A DNA stretch of 64,000 bases, taken from Salinispora arenicola. Its GTDB lineage: Bacteria; Actinomycetota; Actinomycetes; Mycobacteriales; Micromonosporaceae. Under the pieces are notes generated by a model. That model did not search any database. It worked only from the letters and a program-made list of their open reading frames with translations, and was not told where the DNA came from. Made by a program: the position numbers and the translations under genes. Location of the stretch: contig NZ_VFOL01000001.1 in the NCBI RefSeq assembly GCF_006716065.1, positions 5,332,001-5,396,000 on the forward strand, written 5' to 3'. Of the stretch, positions 26,772 to 35,598 are shown in pieces (positions within the stretch are counted from its first letter, which is position 1; the number at the start of each line of letters is the position of its first letter).

Positions 26772-29245
26772 TGCGGCCGATGCGACTGGATCTCGCCGGG
26801 TTCACCGTGTTCCGCGCGCCGACGACCATCGATTTTACCGACGCCGACTTCTTCGCGCTGGTCGGGCCGACCGGGTCGGGCAAGTCGACGGTGCTCGATG
26901 CCATCTGTTTCGCGCTCTACGGCACCGTGCCCCGGTGGGGCGGCACCCGTGGATTGGCCAACGCCCTCGCCCCGTCGGCGACCGAGGCGCGGGTCCGGCT
27001 GGTCTTCGAGTCCGCGGGCGACCGCTACGTGGTCACCCGGGTGGTCCGCCGGGACAGCCGCGGCAACGTCAAGACCGCCGGCGCCGGCCTGCAGCTCATG
27101 CCGCCCGGTTTCGATCCGGCGAAGCTCGACACCGGTCTGAGCCCGGACGACCTGGGCGAGGTGCTCGCGGGCACGGCCGCCGAGATGGACGGTGCGGTCC
27201 GGGCCGCGGTCGGGCTGCCGTACGAACAGTTCACCAGCTGTGTGCTGCTACCACAGGGGCAGTTCGCCGACTTCCTGCACGCCCGGCCGGCGACCCGGCA
27301 GCAGATCCTGGTCAACCTGCTCGGTCTCGGTGTCTACGAGCAGGTGCGGGAGAAGGCGGCGAACCGGGCCGGTCAGGCCGAGGCGAAGTTCGAGGTGGTC
27401 GACCAGGCCCTCGCCGGCCTCACCGACATCGACGACGCCACCCTCGACGACGTGTCGGCCCGGGTCGACCGGATGCGGGAGCTGGCCACCGCCGTCACCG
27501 CCGCCGTTCCCGAACGGGACGCGGCGCGTACCGCCGCGCGGGAGGCCGGCGCGGCGCTGGCCGCCCTCGACGCCGACCTGACCGTACTCGATGCGGTGCG
27601 CGCCCCGGCCGGCGTGGCGGAGGTCGCCCGGGCGGTGGCGACCGCGCGGACGGACGCGGATGAGGCCACTACCGCGGTGGGGCTGGCCGAGGAGCGGGAG
27701 GAGAAGCTCCGCGGCGAGCTGGCCGCAGCCGGCGACGAGAGTGCGCTGCGCCTGCTGCTGCGGGCGTACGACGACCGGGCGGGGCTGACCGGCGAGGCCG
27801 AGACGGTCCGGGCGACGGTCACGGCGGCCCAGGCCGGGCACGCGGCGGCGGCGGCCGAGCTGGCGCAGGCGCAGGCGGCGGCCGAGCTGGCCGAGGCGGA
27901 CCTGGCGGCGGCGTTCCGGGCGCACGAACAGGCCAAGGCGACCGACCAGGCGGTGGCGCTGCGGGTGCCGCTGCAGGACGGTGCTACCTGCCCGGTCTGT
28001 GAGCAGACCGTCACCCGGGTGCCGGCGGTGCCGACGGGTTCGGCGGTGCCGGCGGCGGTCGCGGCCGGGAAGGCGGCGCGGGCGGCCAGTGACGCGGCCA
28101 AGGCCGCGGTGGACTCGCGGGACAGCGCCGCCCGGGATCGGGAACGGGAGCTGGTGGCGGCGCGGCTCCGGCAGGAACAGCTCGACGCGCGCATGGCCGC
28201 GTTGCACGCCCAGCTGGCCGACGCCGCCGAGCCGGAGGAGTTACACCGGGCGTTGGCCGAACACGGACGGCTGCGTCAGGAGCTGACGGAGTCGGCGACG
28301 GCGGTGCGCGCCGGCCGGGAAGCGGCCCGCCGAGCGCGAGCCGCGGTGGACGCCGCGCAGGAGCGGCTGCGCACGTCCTGGCGCTCGTTCGACGCGACCC
28401 GAGACGGGCTGGCCCGACTCGGCCCGCCGGTCACCGATCGGGAGGACCTGGCGGCGGCCTGGGCCGCGCTCACCGACTGGGCTACAGCCGAGGTGTCCCG
28501 GCAGCGGGCCGAGCGAGCCGACCGGGTAGCGGCGGTGACCGCGGCCGAGGCGCAGGTGACCGCGGTCGAGGAACGGGTCGGTGGGCTGCTGGAGGAGGCC
28601 GGGGTACCGGCCACCGACGACCCGGTCCGGGCCGCCGCGGTCGCCCTCGAACGGGCCGAGGCGGAGCTGCGGGAGCTGACCCGCCGCCGGGAGCAGGCCG
28701 GTGAGCTGCGCGAGCAGCGCGCCACCTACGAGCGTGAGGCGCAGGTGGCCCGGGCGCTCGCCGGGCACCTGCGCGCCAACAACTTCGAACGATGGCTGCT
28801 CGCCGAGGCGCTTGACCTGCTGGTGGACGGTGCGTCGACGATCCTGCGGGAGCTCTCCGGCGACCAGTACGACCTGGTGCACGACAAGGGGGAGTTCTTC
28901 GTGGTGGACCACCACGACGCCGGTCTGCGCCGGGGGGTGCGCACGTTGTCCGGCGGGGAGACCTTCCAGGCGTCGCTGGCGCTCGCGCTGGCGCTGGCCG
29001 AGCAGCTTGCCGGGATGTCGACCACCGCGGCCAGCCTGGAGTCCATCGTGCTCGACGAGGGGTTCGGCACGCTCGACACGGCCACCCTCGACACGGTGGC
29101 GGCCACGTTGGAGAACCTTGCCGCCCGGGGGGACCGGATGGTGGGCGTGGTCACCCACGTACCGGCGCTCGCCGAGCGCATACCGGTCCGCTTCGAGGTC
29201 CGCAAGGACGCCCAGTCGGCCCGCGTCGAACGGACCGGCCGATGA
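26771..29245 (+). CDS. sbcC: SbcC/Rad50-type SMC ATPase
   Basis: An 824-residue ABC-type SMC protein and partner of SbcD. The N-terminal P-loop GPTGSGKST (32-40) and Q-loop region (CVLLPQGQFADFL) open the ATPase head. Two long coiled-coil arms rich in Ala, Glu and Arg surround the zinc-hook CPVC at 407-410. The C-terminal head has the signature TLSGGETFQAS and Walker B SIVLDEGFGTLD. The length is short for bacterial SbcC (often about 1,000), meaning shorter arms. The ATG overlaps the sbcD stop. Confidence 0.95.
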   Translation: MRPMRLDLAGFTVFRAPTTIDFTDADFFALVGPTGSGKSTVLDAICFALYGTVPRWGGTRGLANALAPSATEARVRLVFESAGDRYVVTRVVRRDSRGNVKTAGAGLQLMPPGFDPAKLDTGLSPDDLGEVLAGTAAEMDGAVRAAVGLPYEQFTSCVLLPQGQFADFLHARPATRQQILVNLLGLGVYEQVREKAANRAGQAEAKFEVVDQALAGLTDIDDATLDDVSARVDRMRELATAVTAAVPERDAARTAAREAGAALAALDADLTVLDAVRAPAGVAEVARAVATARTDADEATTAVGLAEEREEKLRGELAAAGDESALRLLLRAYDDRAGLTGEAETVRATVTAAQAGHAAAAAELAQAQAAAELAEADLAAAFRAHEQAKATDQAVALRVPLQDGATCPVCEQTVTRVPAVPTGSAVPAAVAAGKAARAASDAAKAAVDSRDSAARDRERELVAARLRQEQLDARMAALHAQLADAAEPEELHRALAEHGRLRQELTESATAVRAGREAARRARAAVDAAQERLRTSWRSFDATRDGLARLGPPVTDREDLAAAWAALTDWATAEVSRQRAERADRVAAVTAAEAQVTAVEERVGGLLEEAGVPATDDPVRAAAVALERAEAELRELTRRREQAGELREQRATYEREAQVARALAGHLRANNFERWLLAEALDLLVDGASTILRELSGDQYDLVHDKGEFFVVDHHDAGLRRGVRTLSGGETFQASLALALALAEQLAGMSTTAASLESIVLDEGFGTLDTATLDTVAATLENLAARGDRMVGVVTHVPALAERIPVRFEVRKDAQSARVERTGR

Positions 29246-29273
29246 ACGCCGGCACCAGGCGGAGGCGGCCCGG

Positions 29274-30224
29274 GTGACCCGATTCTTCGTCGACGCGTGG
29301 GATCCGGCGTACGGGACATCGTTCGAGGCCGCCGGTGGCGGCCCGGCCACGCCCAGCAGCGCCCGGGTCGAGGCCGACCACGAGCTGCCCGCGGTCGACT
29401 GGCGGGCGATCGGGCCGCGGCCCGACGTTCACGCCCCGGCCGTGGTGCTCCTCGTGGACGGGGTACGCCGCAACGACGCCAGCCTGTGGCTCACCGAGCC
29501 CGACGGCGGGTCGTACCCGGGCCTGGCCGCCTCGTACGCGGCCGGAGTGGTCCGCTGCGACCTGGAGCGCGGTGCGGCGCAGCTGGCCGGCGCCCAGGTG
29601 CAACGGGGACTGTTCACCGCCAGCCCGTCCGCGGTGGACGTGCGGGCCGGCAACGTCCGCTACCCGGTGCACCGCGTCGGCGGCAGCGGCGAGCTGGCCA
29701 AACTGCCGGCGGCGGTGCAGGGGCCGCTGACCGCGCTGGAGGTGACGGTCTCCAGCGCCGCCCGCAGCGACGGGGACCTGCTGGTGGTGGACGGGCCGCT
29801 GCGCAACCGGCGGCTCCTGCCCCGCACCCTCGGCTACGTGAAGACCCAGCACAGCCAGTACCTGGACGCGCGACTGAGCGCGGTGGTCACCGGGCTCGCG
29901 GCCGGGCAGCGGTCGCCGGTGTTCAAGCTTGGCACCGCGTGGGGCGGCTGGTCGTGGTACCTGCGGTTGCCGGTGGCCGGGGGCGCCCCGTGGGCGGGCA
30001 TCGTCCGGGTGGAGTGCTCCACTGAGCTGGACATCGCGGCGGCGGTCGAGTTGGCGGACCTGTCCGTGGCGACCCTGCCCCGCTTCGCGTCCACCCCGTA
30101 CAAGGACCCCCGGGCACCGCAGAACCTGATCCCGATCGCCGGTTTGGAACGCCGCCTGCGACGGATGATCGGCGACTCCCGGCTGCTGCACCGCGCCCTG
30201 GTCGCCGCCGGCGGTACGGGCTGA
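29274..30224 (+). CDS. NurA-like 5'-3' nuclease
   Basis: A 316-residue protein with the layout of NurA nucleases, which have an RNase H-like fold. A catalytic Asp in a hydrophobic strand (VVLLVDGVRR, Asp62) is followed by LLVVDGPL (Asp173), then RTLGYVKTQ with Lys190, and a C-terminal PYKDPRAPQNLIPI segment. NurA works with HerA to resect DNA ends. The gene lies 28 bases after sbcC in the same operon as a HerA-like gene, which is the main support together with the motifs. GTG 29274 has GGAGG about 10 bases upstream. Sequence similarity to archaeal NurA is too low to be sure by eye. Confidence 0.75.
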   Translation: MTRFFVDAWDPAYGTSFEAAGGGPATPSSARVEADHELPAVDWRAIGPRPDVHAPAVVLLVDGVRRNDASLWLTEPDGGSYPGLAASYAAGVVRCDLERGAAQLAGAQVQRGLFTASPSAVDVRAGNVRYPVHRVGGSGELAKLPAAVQGPLTALEVTVSSAARSDGDLLVVDGPLRNRRLLPRTLGYVKTQHSQYLDARLSAVVTGLAAGQRSPVFKLGTAWGGWSWYLRLPVAGGAPWAGIVRVECSTELDIAAAVELADLSVATLPRFASTPYKDPRAPQNLIPIAGLERRLRRMIGDSRLLHRALVAAGGTG

Positions 30225-31081
30225 TGGGGCGCCGGCGCTCCGCCGACCGGGTGACCGTCGAGGTGGACACGGGGGTGGCCGAGTTGGTCCCCGATCCGGA
30301 CCGGGCCGGCTCCTGGACGCTGCTGCTCGACGGCGCCCCACAGTCGCACGTGGACCTCGCCGACCCCACCCACCTGGAGTTCGAGTACGTGCGTCGGCTC
30401 GCCGCCGCGATCGACCTGCTCGCCCCGGCCGGCGCCCCGCTGCGCCTGCTGCACCTGGGCGGCGGCGCGCTGACCCTGCCCCGGTATGTCGCCACCACCC
30501 GTCCCGGCTCGACCCAACGGGTGTGCGAGGTGGACGGCGCACTGGTGGAGTTGGTACGCCGCGAGCTGCCCTGGCCACCCGATTCGCGACTGCGGGTACG
30601 CGTCGCCGATGCCCGGGAGGTGCTCGCCGGCCACCGAGCGGCCAGCGTCGACGTGGTGGTCGCCGACGTCTTCGCCGGCGCCCGCACCCCGGCCCACCTG
30701 ACCTCGGTGGAGTTCGCGACCGAGGTGGCCCGCGTGCTCCGACCCACCGGGTGGTATCTGGCGAACGTCGCCGACGGTCCGCCGCTGCGGCACGCCCGGC
30801 GGCAGGTCGCCACCGTCCGGTCGGTGCTACCGAGGGCGGCGCTGGTCGGTGACGCGGCGGTGTTGCGTGGCCGCCGGTACGGCAATCTCGTGCTGCTCGC
30901 CGGCCGCACCGCCCCGCCGGTGCCCGAGCTGACCCGGCGGGTCTCCGGTGACTGGTTCCCGGGTCGGGTGCTCTCCGGCGAGGAGTTGCTCCGTTTCACC
31001 GGCGGCGCCCCGGTCGTCCACGACGCCGACGCCACGGACTCCGCACCACCCCCGCCGGGGATCTTCTCGGTCGGCCGTTGA
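30224..31081 (+). CDS. Spermidine-synthase-like methyltransferase-fold protein
   Basis: A 285-residue Rossmann-fold protein of the spermidine synthase / fused-MFS synthase type. It shows LRLLHLGGGALTLPRY (motif I), CEVDGALVELVRRELP (acidic motif II) and ASVDVVVADVFAG, where spermidine synthases have their catalytic Asp. Actinobacteria have many such proteins without proven aminopropyl transfer. Its ATG overlaps the NurA-like stop (TGATG), so it is part of the HerA-SbcDC-NurA transcript, though its link to DNA repair is unclear. Confidence 0.82.
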   Translation: MGRRRSADRVTVEVDTGVAELVPDPDRAGSWTLLLDGAPQSHVDLADPTHLEFEYVRRLAAAIDLLAPAGAPLRLLHLGGGALTLPRYVATTRPGSTQRVCEVDGALVELVRRELPWPPDSRLRVRVADAREVLAGHRAASVDVVVADVFAGARTPAHLTSVEFATEVARVLRPTGWYLANVADGPPLRHARRQVATVRSVLPRAALVGDAAVLRGRRYGNLVLLAGRTAPPVPELTRRVSGDWFPGRVLSGEELLRFTGGAPVVHDADATDSAPPPPGIFSVGR

Positions 31082-31484
31082 TCCGTCGACTGCCCGAGGC
31101 ATGCCTGCCGACCACTATTGACTGACTCTCAAAGGACAATGGATAAGCACTTTTGCTAGCGTGATTCGTCATTCGCAAGCCAGCCCAGTCCGGGTAGACT
31201 ATTGCCTTCACGAGGGCGGAATGCCGTAATAAGTCAAACGGAAGTGAACGTCTTCTGGGCCAAGCGGACGCTGCGGGTGCAAAAGTCCCAACCGCACCAT
31301 CCCCAGAAGCCTCCGGTGCATAGCCGGCACGGCACCACGACGCAAAGCTGACGCCCGGATACGGCGGCGTACACTGCACCTGCCGGCGGCGTGGCGGCAC
31401 ACGAGTCAGCAGTTGCGCAATGCCCACAGGACGTCCGCACCACGTTCTGTGATCATGAATCACGGATCATGCCGAGGATCGCCG
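31082..31484. other. Gene-free boundary of the AT-richer island
   Basis: Base composition drops sharply after the spermidine-synthase-like stop (for example ttgactgactctcaaagga). I see no gene. One minus-strand frame (31234-31443) is rich in Cys but has no ribosome binding site or recognisable family. This stretch marks the downstream edge of the toxin/IS island. Confidence 0.5.
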
Positions 31485-31853
31485 TCAATCAAACGCATGC
31501 CGCTCGGCATCTTCCCTTGTTCTGTACAGCTCACCCCACCCGATAATGTCAATTTCGTGACGACCAATCGGAGTACGAATTGCATCGAATTCGGCGTGCG
31601 GGATTGAAATGAAGACAAAGCAGGGAAACTCGTTCACTGGATCCAGTGAAACACCCTCATGTCGGGCTACCAAGATCACCGTATCGATATCGGAATTCCG
31701 ATTAAAATCCTGCCCGATCACGGCTGGTGACAACTGGGCAACTACCGCAGTCTTGCCAGAGTCGAACGCTAGGGAGCGTTCGAACCGACATTCGCGAACG
31801 CGTTCGAATCGAACACTGTCTAGTGAACTCAGGTAGAGGGTGTCCTTGGTCAC
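31485..31853 (-). CDS. Probable immunity protein of the RHS-type toxin
   Basis: A 122-residue soluble protein of unrecognised family. Codon use and composition are much less G/C-rich than the chromosome, as is common for immunity genes. GTG 31853 begins two bases after the toxin's TGA, so the pair would be co-translated. It contains a mixed alpha/beta pattern (DIDTVILVARHEGV, FPCFVFISIPHAEF, HEIDIIGWGELY). The role is inferred from position: polymorphic toxins are nearly always followed by their antidote. Confidence 0.65.
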   Translation of the reverse strand: MTKDTLYLSSLDSVRFERVRECRFERSLAFDSGKTAVVAQLSPAVIGQDFNRNSDIDTVILVARHEGVSLDPVNEFPCFVFISIPHAEFDAIRTPIGRHEIDIIGWGELYRTREDAERHAFD

Positions 31854-32579
31854 GTCAGAACTCCGGGTTGACGCCACTGACGCGGCGAAGTGAAATGGAT
31901 CCATTTTCTAGCCAATTTGGAATAATGCATTCGGAGAGACCGCCCTTCATACCGTCGAGCGGCAAGGCGCTGCGCTGGGCGACTACTGCCGCAGGATCTT
32001 CCAGTATGCCTTCGATGACGAACCGGCCAGTGTTGTTTGCTCCACTCGCGCCTCCAGACGGAAGCCCCGCAGCATCACGGTAGTTCGTTACGCTTCGTGG
32101 GTCGACAGGGGACCAAGACGCCCCACCTGCCTTGGAATCACCGCCGTATACTCGATAGATTTTCTGCCCGATTGACGGGGCAACAGGGCGAGAGCCTGTG
32201 CCAGCGCTACTTCCGCTGCCGGCGGCGCCTGCGCCACTTCCGCCGCTGCCGGCGGCGCTGGATCGCATGCCTCGGACGGCCATTTGTCCGGCGGCCTTGA
32301 CGCCCATTCCGGAGGTGGTGGCCGTTGCGGCGCCAAAGGCGGCTCCGCCGATGAGGGCGCCGCCTGCGCCGAGTGCTCCTCCGATGGCTCCGGCGAGGAG
32401 TGCTTCGCCGGCGAGTTGCCAGGCGGTTTCGTCGTCGGCGTCGAGGCCGTTGGTGACCAGGGAGGTGACGGCGCCGCCGACGAATCCTCCGGCGGCCGCA
32501 CACCCGACGGCTCCCACGCCCCAACTCGCGGCCGTACAGGCTCCGCCGACGACAACGCCTGCGGCGATGCCGGCTGCTA

Positions 32580-33640
32580 ACGACCTCGTGCGTGGTTGCG
32601 AGTCCTTGAGCATCGATGGTCGTTATTTCGATCATGGTTGGTGCTTCGATCATGATGAACCGTCGGATGACAGGCCTGTCCCGGGAAGCGATTGCGGGCC
32701 TGGTCGCTGAACTGACACCGCGGTGGCAGACTCGTCACCGGGATCGGCTCGCCGCGCGAGCACGTAGTCGCCGCATCGGCGCTGGCGCGAAGCATCGGTT
32801 CGGGTTCGCCGAGGCGCTTGTTGGCCACGCTGGTGCACTTGCGACATGGGTTGACCCATGACGTGGTGGCCGCGTGGTTCGGGGTACACCGCTCGACGAT
32901 CACGCGCAGCGTCGCCGAGGTGCGGCCGCTGCTGGCCGAGCGTGACTGCCAGGTGAACGACGGCGTCCGGTTGCGCACCATCGCCGACGTGGTGGCATAC
33001 CTGGGCCATCACCCCAGGGCGTTGATGGACGCGACCGAGGTGCGGGTCCGCCGACCGGTCGAGGGTCGGACCGGTAGGGACCGGTTCGTGTCCGGAAAAT
33101 CCCGACCGAACACGATGAAAGCTCCGGTGCTCTGCGATCCGGCTGGTCGGCTGTTGTTCTGTGGCGAGACCCGTCCGGGCTCGATGCACGACCTCACCCA
33201 GGCCCGGACCGCCGGGCTCGTCGACCTTCTGCTCCAGGCGCCGCTCGGGGTTCAGGTCCTCGCCGACGCCGGCTACCAAGGACTGGGCGCCGACACCGCC
33301 GGCGCGGTGATCACCCCCAGACCCACACCGCGAAAAGGGCAGAAGTCGCTACCGCCGAGCGTCATCGCCGCACATCACGCGGCCCGCAAGCGACACTCCT
33401 CCCAGCGGATCCGCATCGAGCACGCCATCGGACACCTCAAGAACTGGCGGATCCTGGCCCGCTACCACGGCCGACGCGAACACTTCGACGCCACCATCCG
33501 CGCCATCACCAGCCTGCTGTCCGACCACCAGCACACCGATCGCACTGAGATCACCACCAGGCCACTCAAGACCCTCCCAACCACACCTCACCACCGATGA
33601 GATAACGAGGCCGTCCCCTGCCAACCACGCACGAGGTCGT
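32580..33640 (+). mobile_element. IS5-family insertion sequence (IS427-like) with TA duplication
   Basis: A 1,061-bp element bounded by near-perfect inverted repeats. The 21-base stretch at 32578-32598 is the reverse complement of 33622-33642, beginning (ta)acgacctcgtgcgtgg. If the flanking TA dinucleotides (32578-32579 and 33641-33642) are the target duplication, excision restores the RHS frame exactly. A 2-bp TA target and a DDE_4 transposase on two overlapping frames are features of the IS427 group of IS5. Confidence 0.88.
32616..33600 (+). pseudogene. IS5-family transposase on two frames
   Basis: The first frame (32616-32861) encodes the N-terminal part (SREAIAGLVAELTPRWQTRH…). The second (32818-33600) encodes the helix-turn-helix (LRHGLTHDVVAAWFGVHRSTITRSV) and the DDE_4 catalytic domain (FVSGKSRPNTMKAPVL, GSMHDLTQAR, VLADAGYQGLG, RIRIEHAIGHLKNWRIL). 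Joining needs a +1 or -2 shift near 32817 (gcg-c-ttg-ttg). Some IS427-group elements make their transposase by programmed frameshifting, so it may be active, or it may be an inactivating indel. There is no stop within the DDE part. Confidence 0.82.
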
Positions 33641-34052
33641 TAGTCCGACCGCTCCGGCGTTACGGCACCAGAAGCTGGCCTGGCATTCACGTTGTTTGCG
33701 TGCTGCTTCGGCGCGTTGGTTGCTGGCCTGCCTGGCCGCTTCGCGTCGTTGTTGGCAGCTGGAGTTGCAGGCTGGTGGGACGTACTCTTCGACGATCCTC
33801 GTGATCTTTTTGCCGGTGTTGCTCCGGTAGGTGTAGGCGCGAGCGCCGCCGCCGTCGGCGTCCTCGAAGTAGTAGGGGCCGGTGGGGTCGGCGTTGTTGA
33901 TGGGGTTGTTGCCGCCGTATTGGTAGCCGTTGTATTGGTCTGGGTCGCTGGCAACGAGGACGGGGTCGACGGAGATGAAGCGACCGAGGAGGTCGTCGTA
34001 TTGTCGGGCGCCGATGTTGGTCAGGCTGGTGGGGTCGATGTCGCCGCTTGAA

Positions 34053-34190
34053 ATCCACATAGGAGCTGGTCCAAGGACTGCGAACTGTCGACTGTGCACC
34101 CGACCCGGCCTGCACAAACACGCCGAACGGCAATCAACGAGGTCACTCCGCCACACAACTGTGACCTGCAACACACAGGATCCACATAGG
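34053..34190 (+). repeat. 11-bp direct repeat at the 5' break of the RHS fragment
   Basis: ATCCACATAGG occurs at 34053-34063 and again at 34180-34190, 127 bases apart. RHS similarity stops at about the first copy. The repeat may mark an old recombination or deletion endpoint that removed the RHS body. From 34064 to the glycosylase start at 34410 there is no recognisable gene; part of it (34225-34300) is very AT-rich. Confidence 0.5.
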
Positions 34191-34409
34191 CGAACCCAGA
34201 AAGGATCAAAACCCCCAAAGGATATGTCATTGGTATTTCAACTATAAATTGAGAATGATTGCATTTTCATCACAGCAAACGTCGAGAACACACGCCACTT
34301 TCTGCAAACCAACGTCATGAGTAGCTACCCGTCGCGGGGAAGTCGACCGGGCCACAAGTCGGCGTACCCGCTGGCGGCCGGTCGTGGTGCCGGGTGACAG
34401 CATGTCGGG

Positions 34410-35330
34410 ATGCCCGGGACCGAACCCACCGCCCGCCGGTCGCTGCACCCGCCGGCCGGGTACCGGCTGGCCGCGTCGGTCCGGCCCCTCACCTTCAGCC
34501 CGTACGACCCCTGCGCCCGCATCGCCGCCGGCACGTTCTGGTGGGCCACCCGCACCCCGGCCGGACCGGCCACCCTCGCCCTGCGCCCCGACGCCGGCCA
34601 CCTGGTCGCCGAGGGGTACGGCCCAGGGGCCGACTGGGTGGTGCGGCAGGCCGATGCGGTCGCGGGTCTCCGGGACGACCTGACCGGCTTCGCCGAACTG
34701 GCCTCCGCCCACCCGGTGGTGGCCGACCTGGCCGCCCGGCACCGGGGACTCCGGCTGCCCACCACCGGCCAGGTCTTCCCCCGGGTGTTCCGGGCCATCC
34801 TCGAACAGCGGGTGACCGGCAAGGAGGCCTACCGGGCGTACGCCGCCACGGTCCGCCACTTCCGGGCGGCGGCCCCCGGGCCGATGCAGCCGCTGCTGTT
34901 ACCGCCGGAGCCGTCGGCGGTGGCCGCCACCCCGTACTGGGCCTTCCATCCCCTCGGGATCGAACAGCGCCGCGCCGACACGCTGCGCCGGGCCGCCGCG
35001 GTGGCCGACCGGCTGGAGCGGTGCGCCGACTCGGCCGAGGCCACCCGTCGGCTCACCGCGATTCCCGGGATCGGCCCGTGGACCGCGGCCGAGGTGGTCC
35101 GCGTCGCGTACGGCGACCCGGACGCGGTCAGCGTCGGCGACTACCACGTGCCGAATACGGTGGCCTGGGCCCTCGCCGGTGAGACACGCGGTGACGATGC
35201 CCGGATGCTGGCCCTCCTCGAACCGTTCCGTGGCCATCGGGGTCGGGTCTGCGTCCTGCTCGCGGCAGCCGGCATCGCGGCCCCGAAATTCGGCCCGCGG
35301 GCACCGATCCGCTCGTTCGCACACTTCTAG
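34410..35330 (+). CDS. DNA-3-methyladenine glycosylase family protein (AlkA/HhH-GPD)
   Basis: A 306-residue base-excision repair glycosylase. The helix-hairpin-helix IPGIGPWTAAEV and the following GDPDAVSVGDYHV carry the HhH-GPD signature, with the catalytic Asp in the last motif. An N-terminal AlkA-like domain (LRPDAGHLVAEGYGPGADW) precedes it, and ILEQRVTGKEAYRAYAATVRHF matches the family's first helices. It removes alkylated bases, leaving abasic sites. ATG 34410 fits the family length. It lies close to ligase and polymerase-domain genes of other repair pathways. Confidence 0.87.
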   Translation: MPGTEPTARRSLHPPAGYRLAASVRPLTFSPYDPCARIAAGTFWWATRTPAGPATLALRPDAGHLVAEGYGPGADWVVRQADAVAGLRDDLTGFAELASAHPVVADLAARHRGLRLPTTGQVFPRVFRAILEQRVTGKEAYRAYAATVRHFRAAAPGPMQPLLLPPEPSAVAATPYWAFHPLGIEQRRADTLRRAAAVADRLERCADSAEATRRLTAIPGIGPWTAAEVVRVAYGDPDAVSVGDYHVPNTVAWALAGETRGDDARMLALLEPFRGHRGRVCVLLAAAGIAAPKFGPRAPIRSFAHF

Positions 35331-35598
35331 GCGGGCAGGTTTCGAGGCCCACCCGACTTCCGTCGGCCGCGCCGTCCGCCGTCGCGGCTTGCGCCGACGC
35401 GCCACCCAGCCGCCGCACCGGCTGCTACCTCGACTGCCACGAAGTGATCCCGCACCAGCCGAGGTTTCCAACACGCTGTGTAACGGATTACCACCGGATC
35501 GTTCCCCGCCGACCGCCTCGCCCCGCCGGTCACGGCGGTTGACTGTCGTCAAGGGACTCGCGCACCCAAGGGGTGAAAAGCTGTGGTTGGCTGGGCGT

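Larger units (their letters stand above)
31855..34063 (-). pseudogene. Orphan RHS-core fragment with C-terminal toxin domain, split by an IS
   Basis: Reading on the minus strand from about 34063, the end of an RHS core is clear (LTNIGARQYDDLLGRFISVDP, then YQYGGNNPINNADPTG). A linker follows (CQQRREAARQASNQRAEAARK…). It is cut at 33641 by an IS5-type element and resumes at 32579 with a glycine-rich hydrophobic stretch and a C-terminal domain beginning IYRVYGGDSKAGGASWSP and ending RRVSGVNPEF. Joining the two sides across one TA copy restores the frame (GGA CTA GCA GCC). No upstream RHS body or secretion domain exists. The toxin class is unknown; the RVYGG start and glycine-rich end loosely recall ADP-ribosyltransferase/TNT-like toxins. 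An ATG inside the IS (32613) leaves the toxin half translatable. Confidence 0.8.

Noticed and set aside
31234..31443. Cys-rich 69-codon minus-strand frame in the island boundary
   Set aside because: Several CxxC-like pairs, but no ribosome binding site, no third-position G/C bias and no recognisable family. Treated as non-coding.
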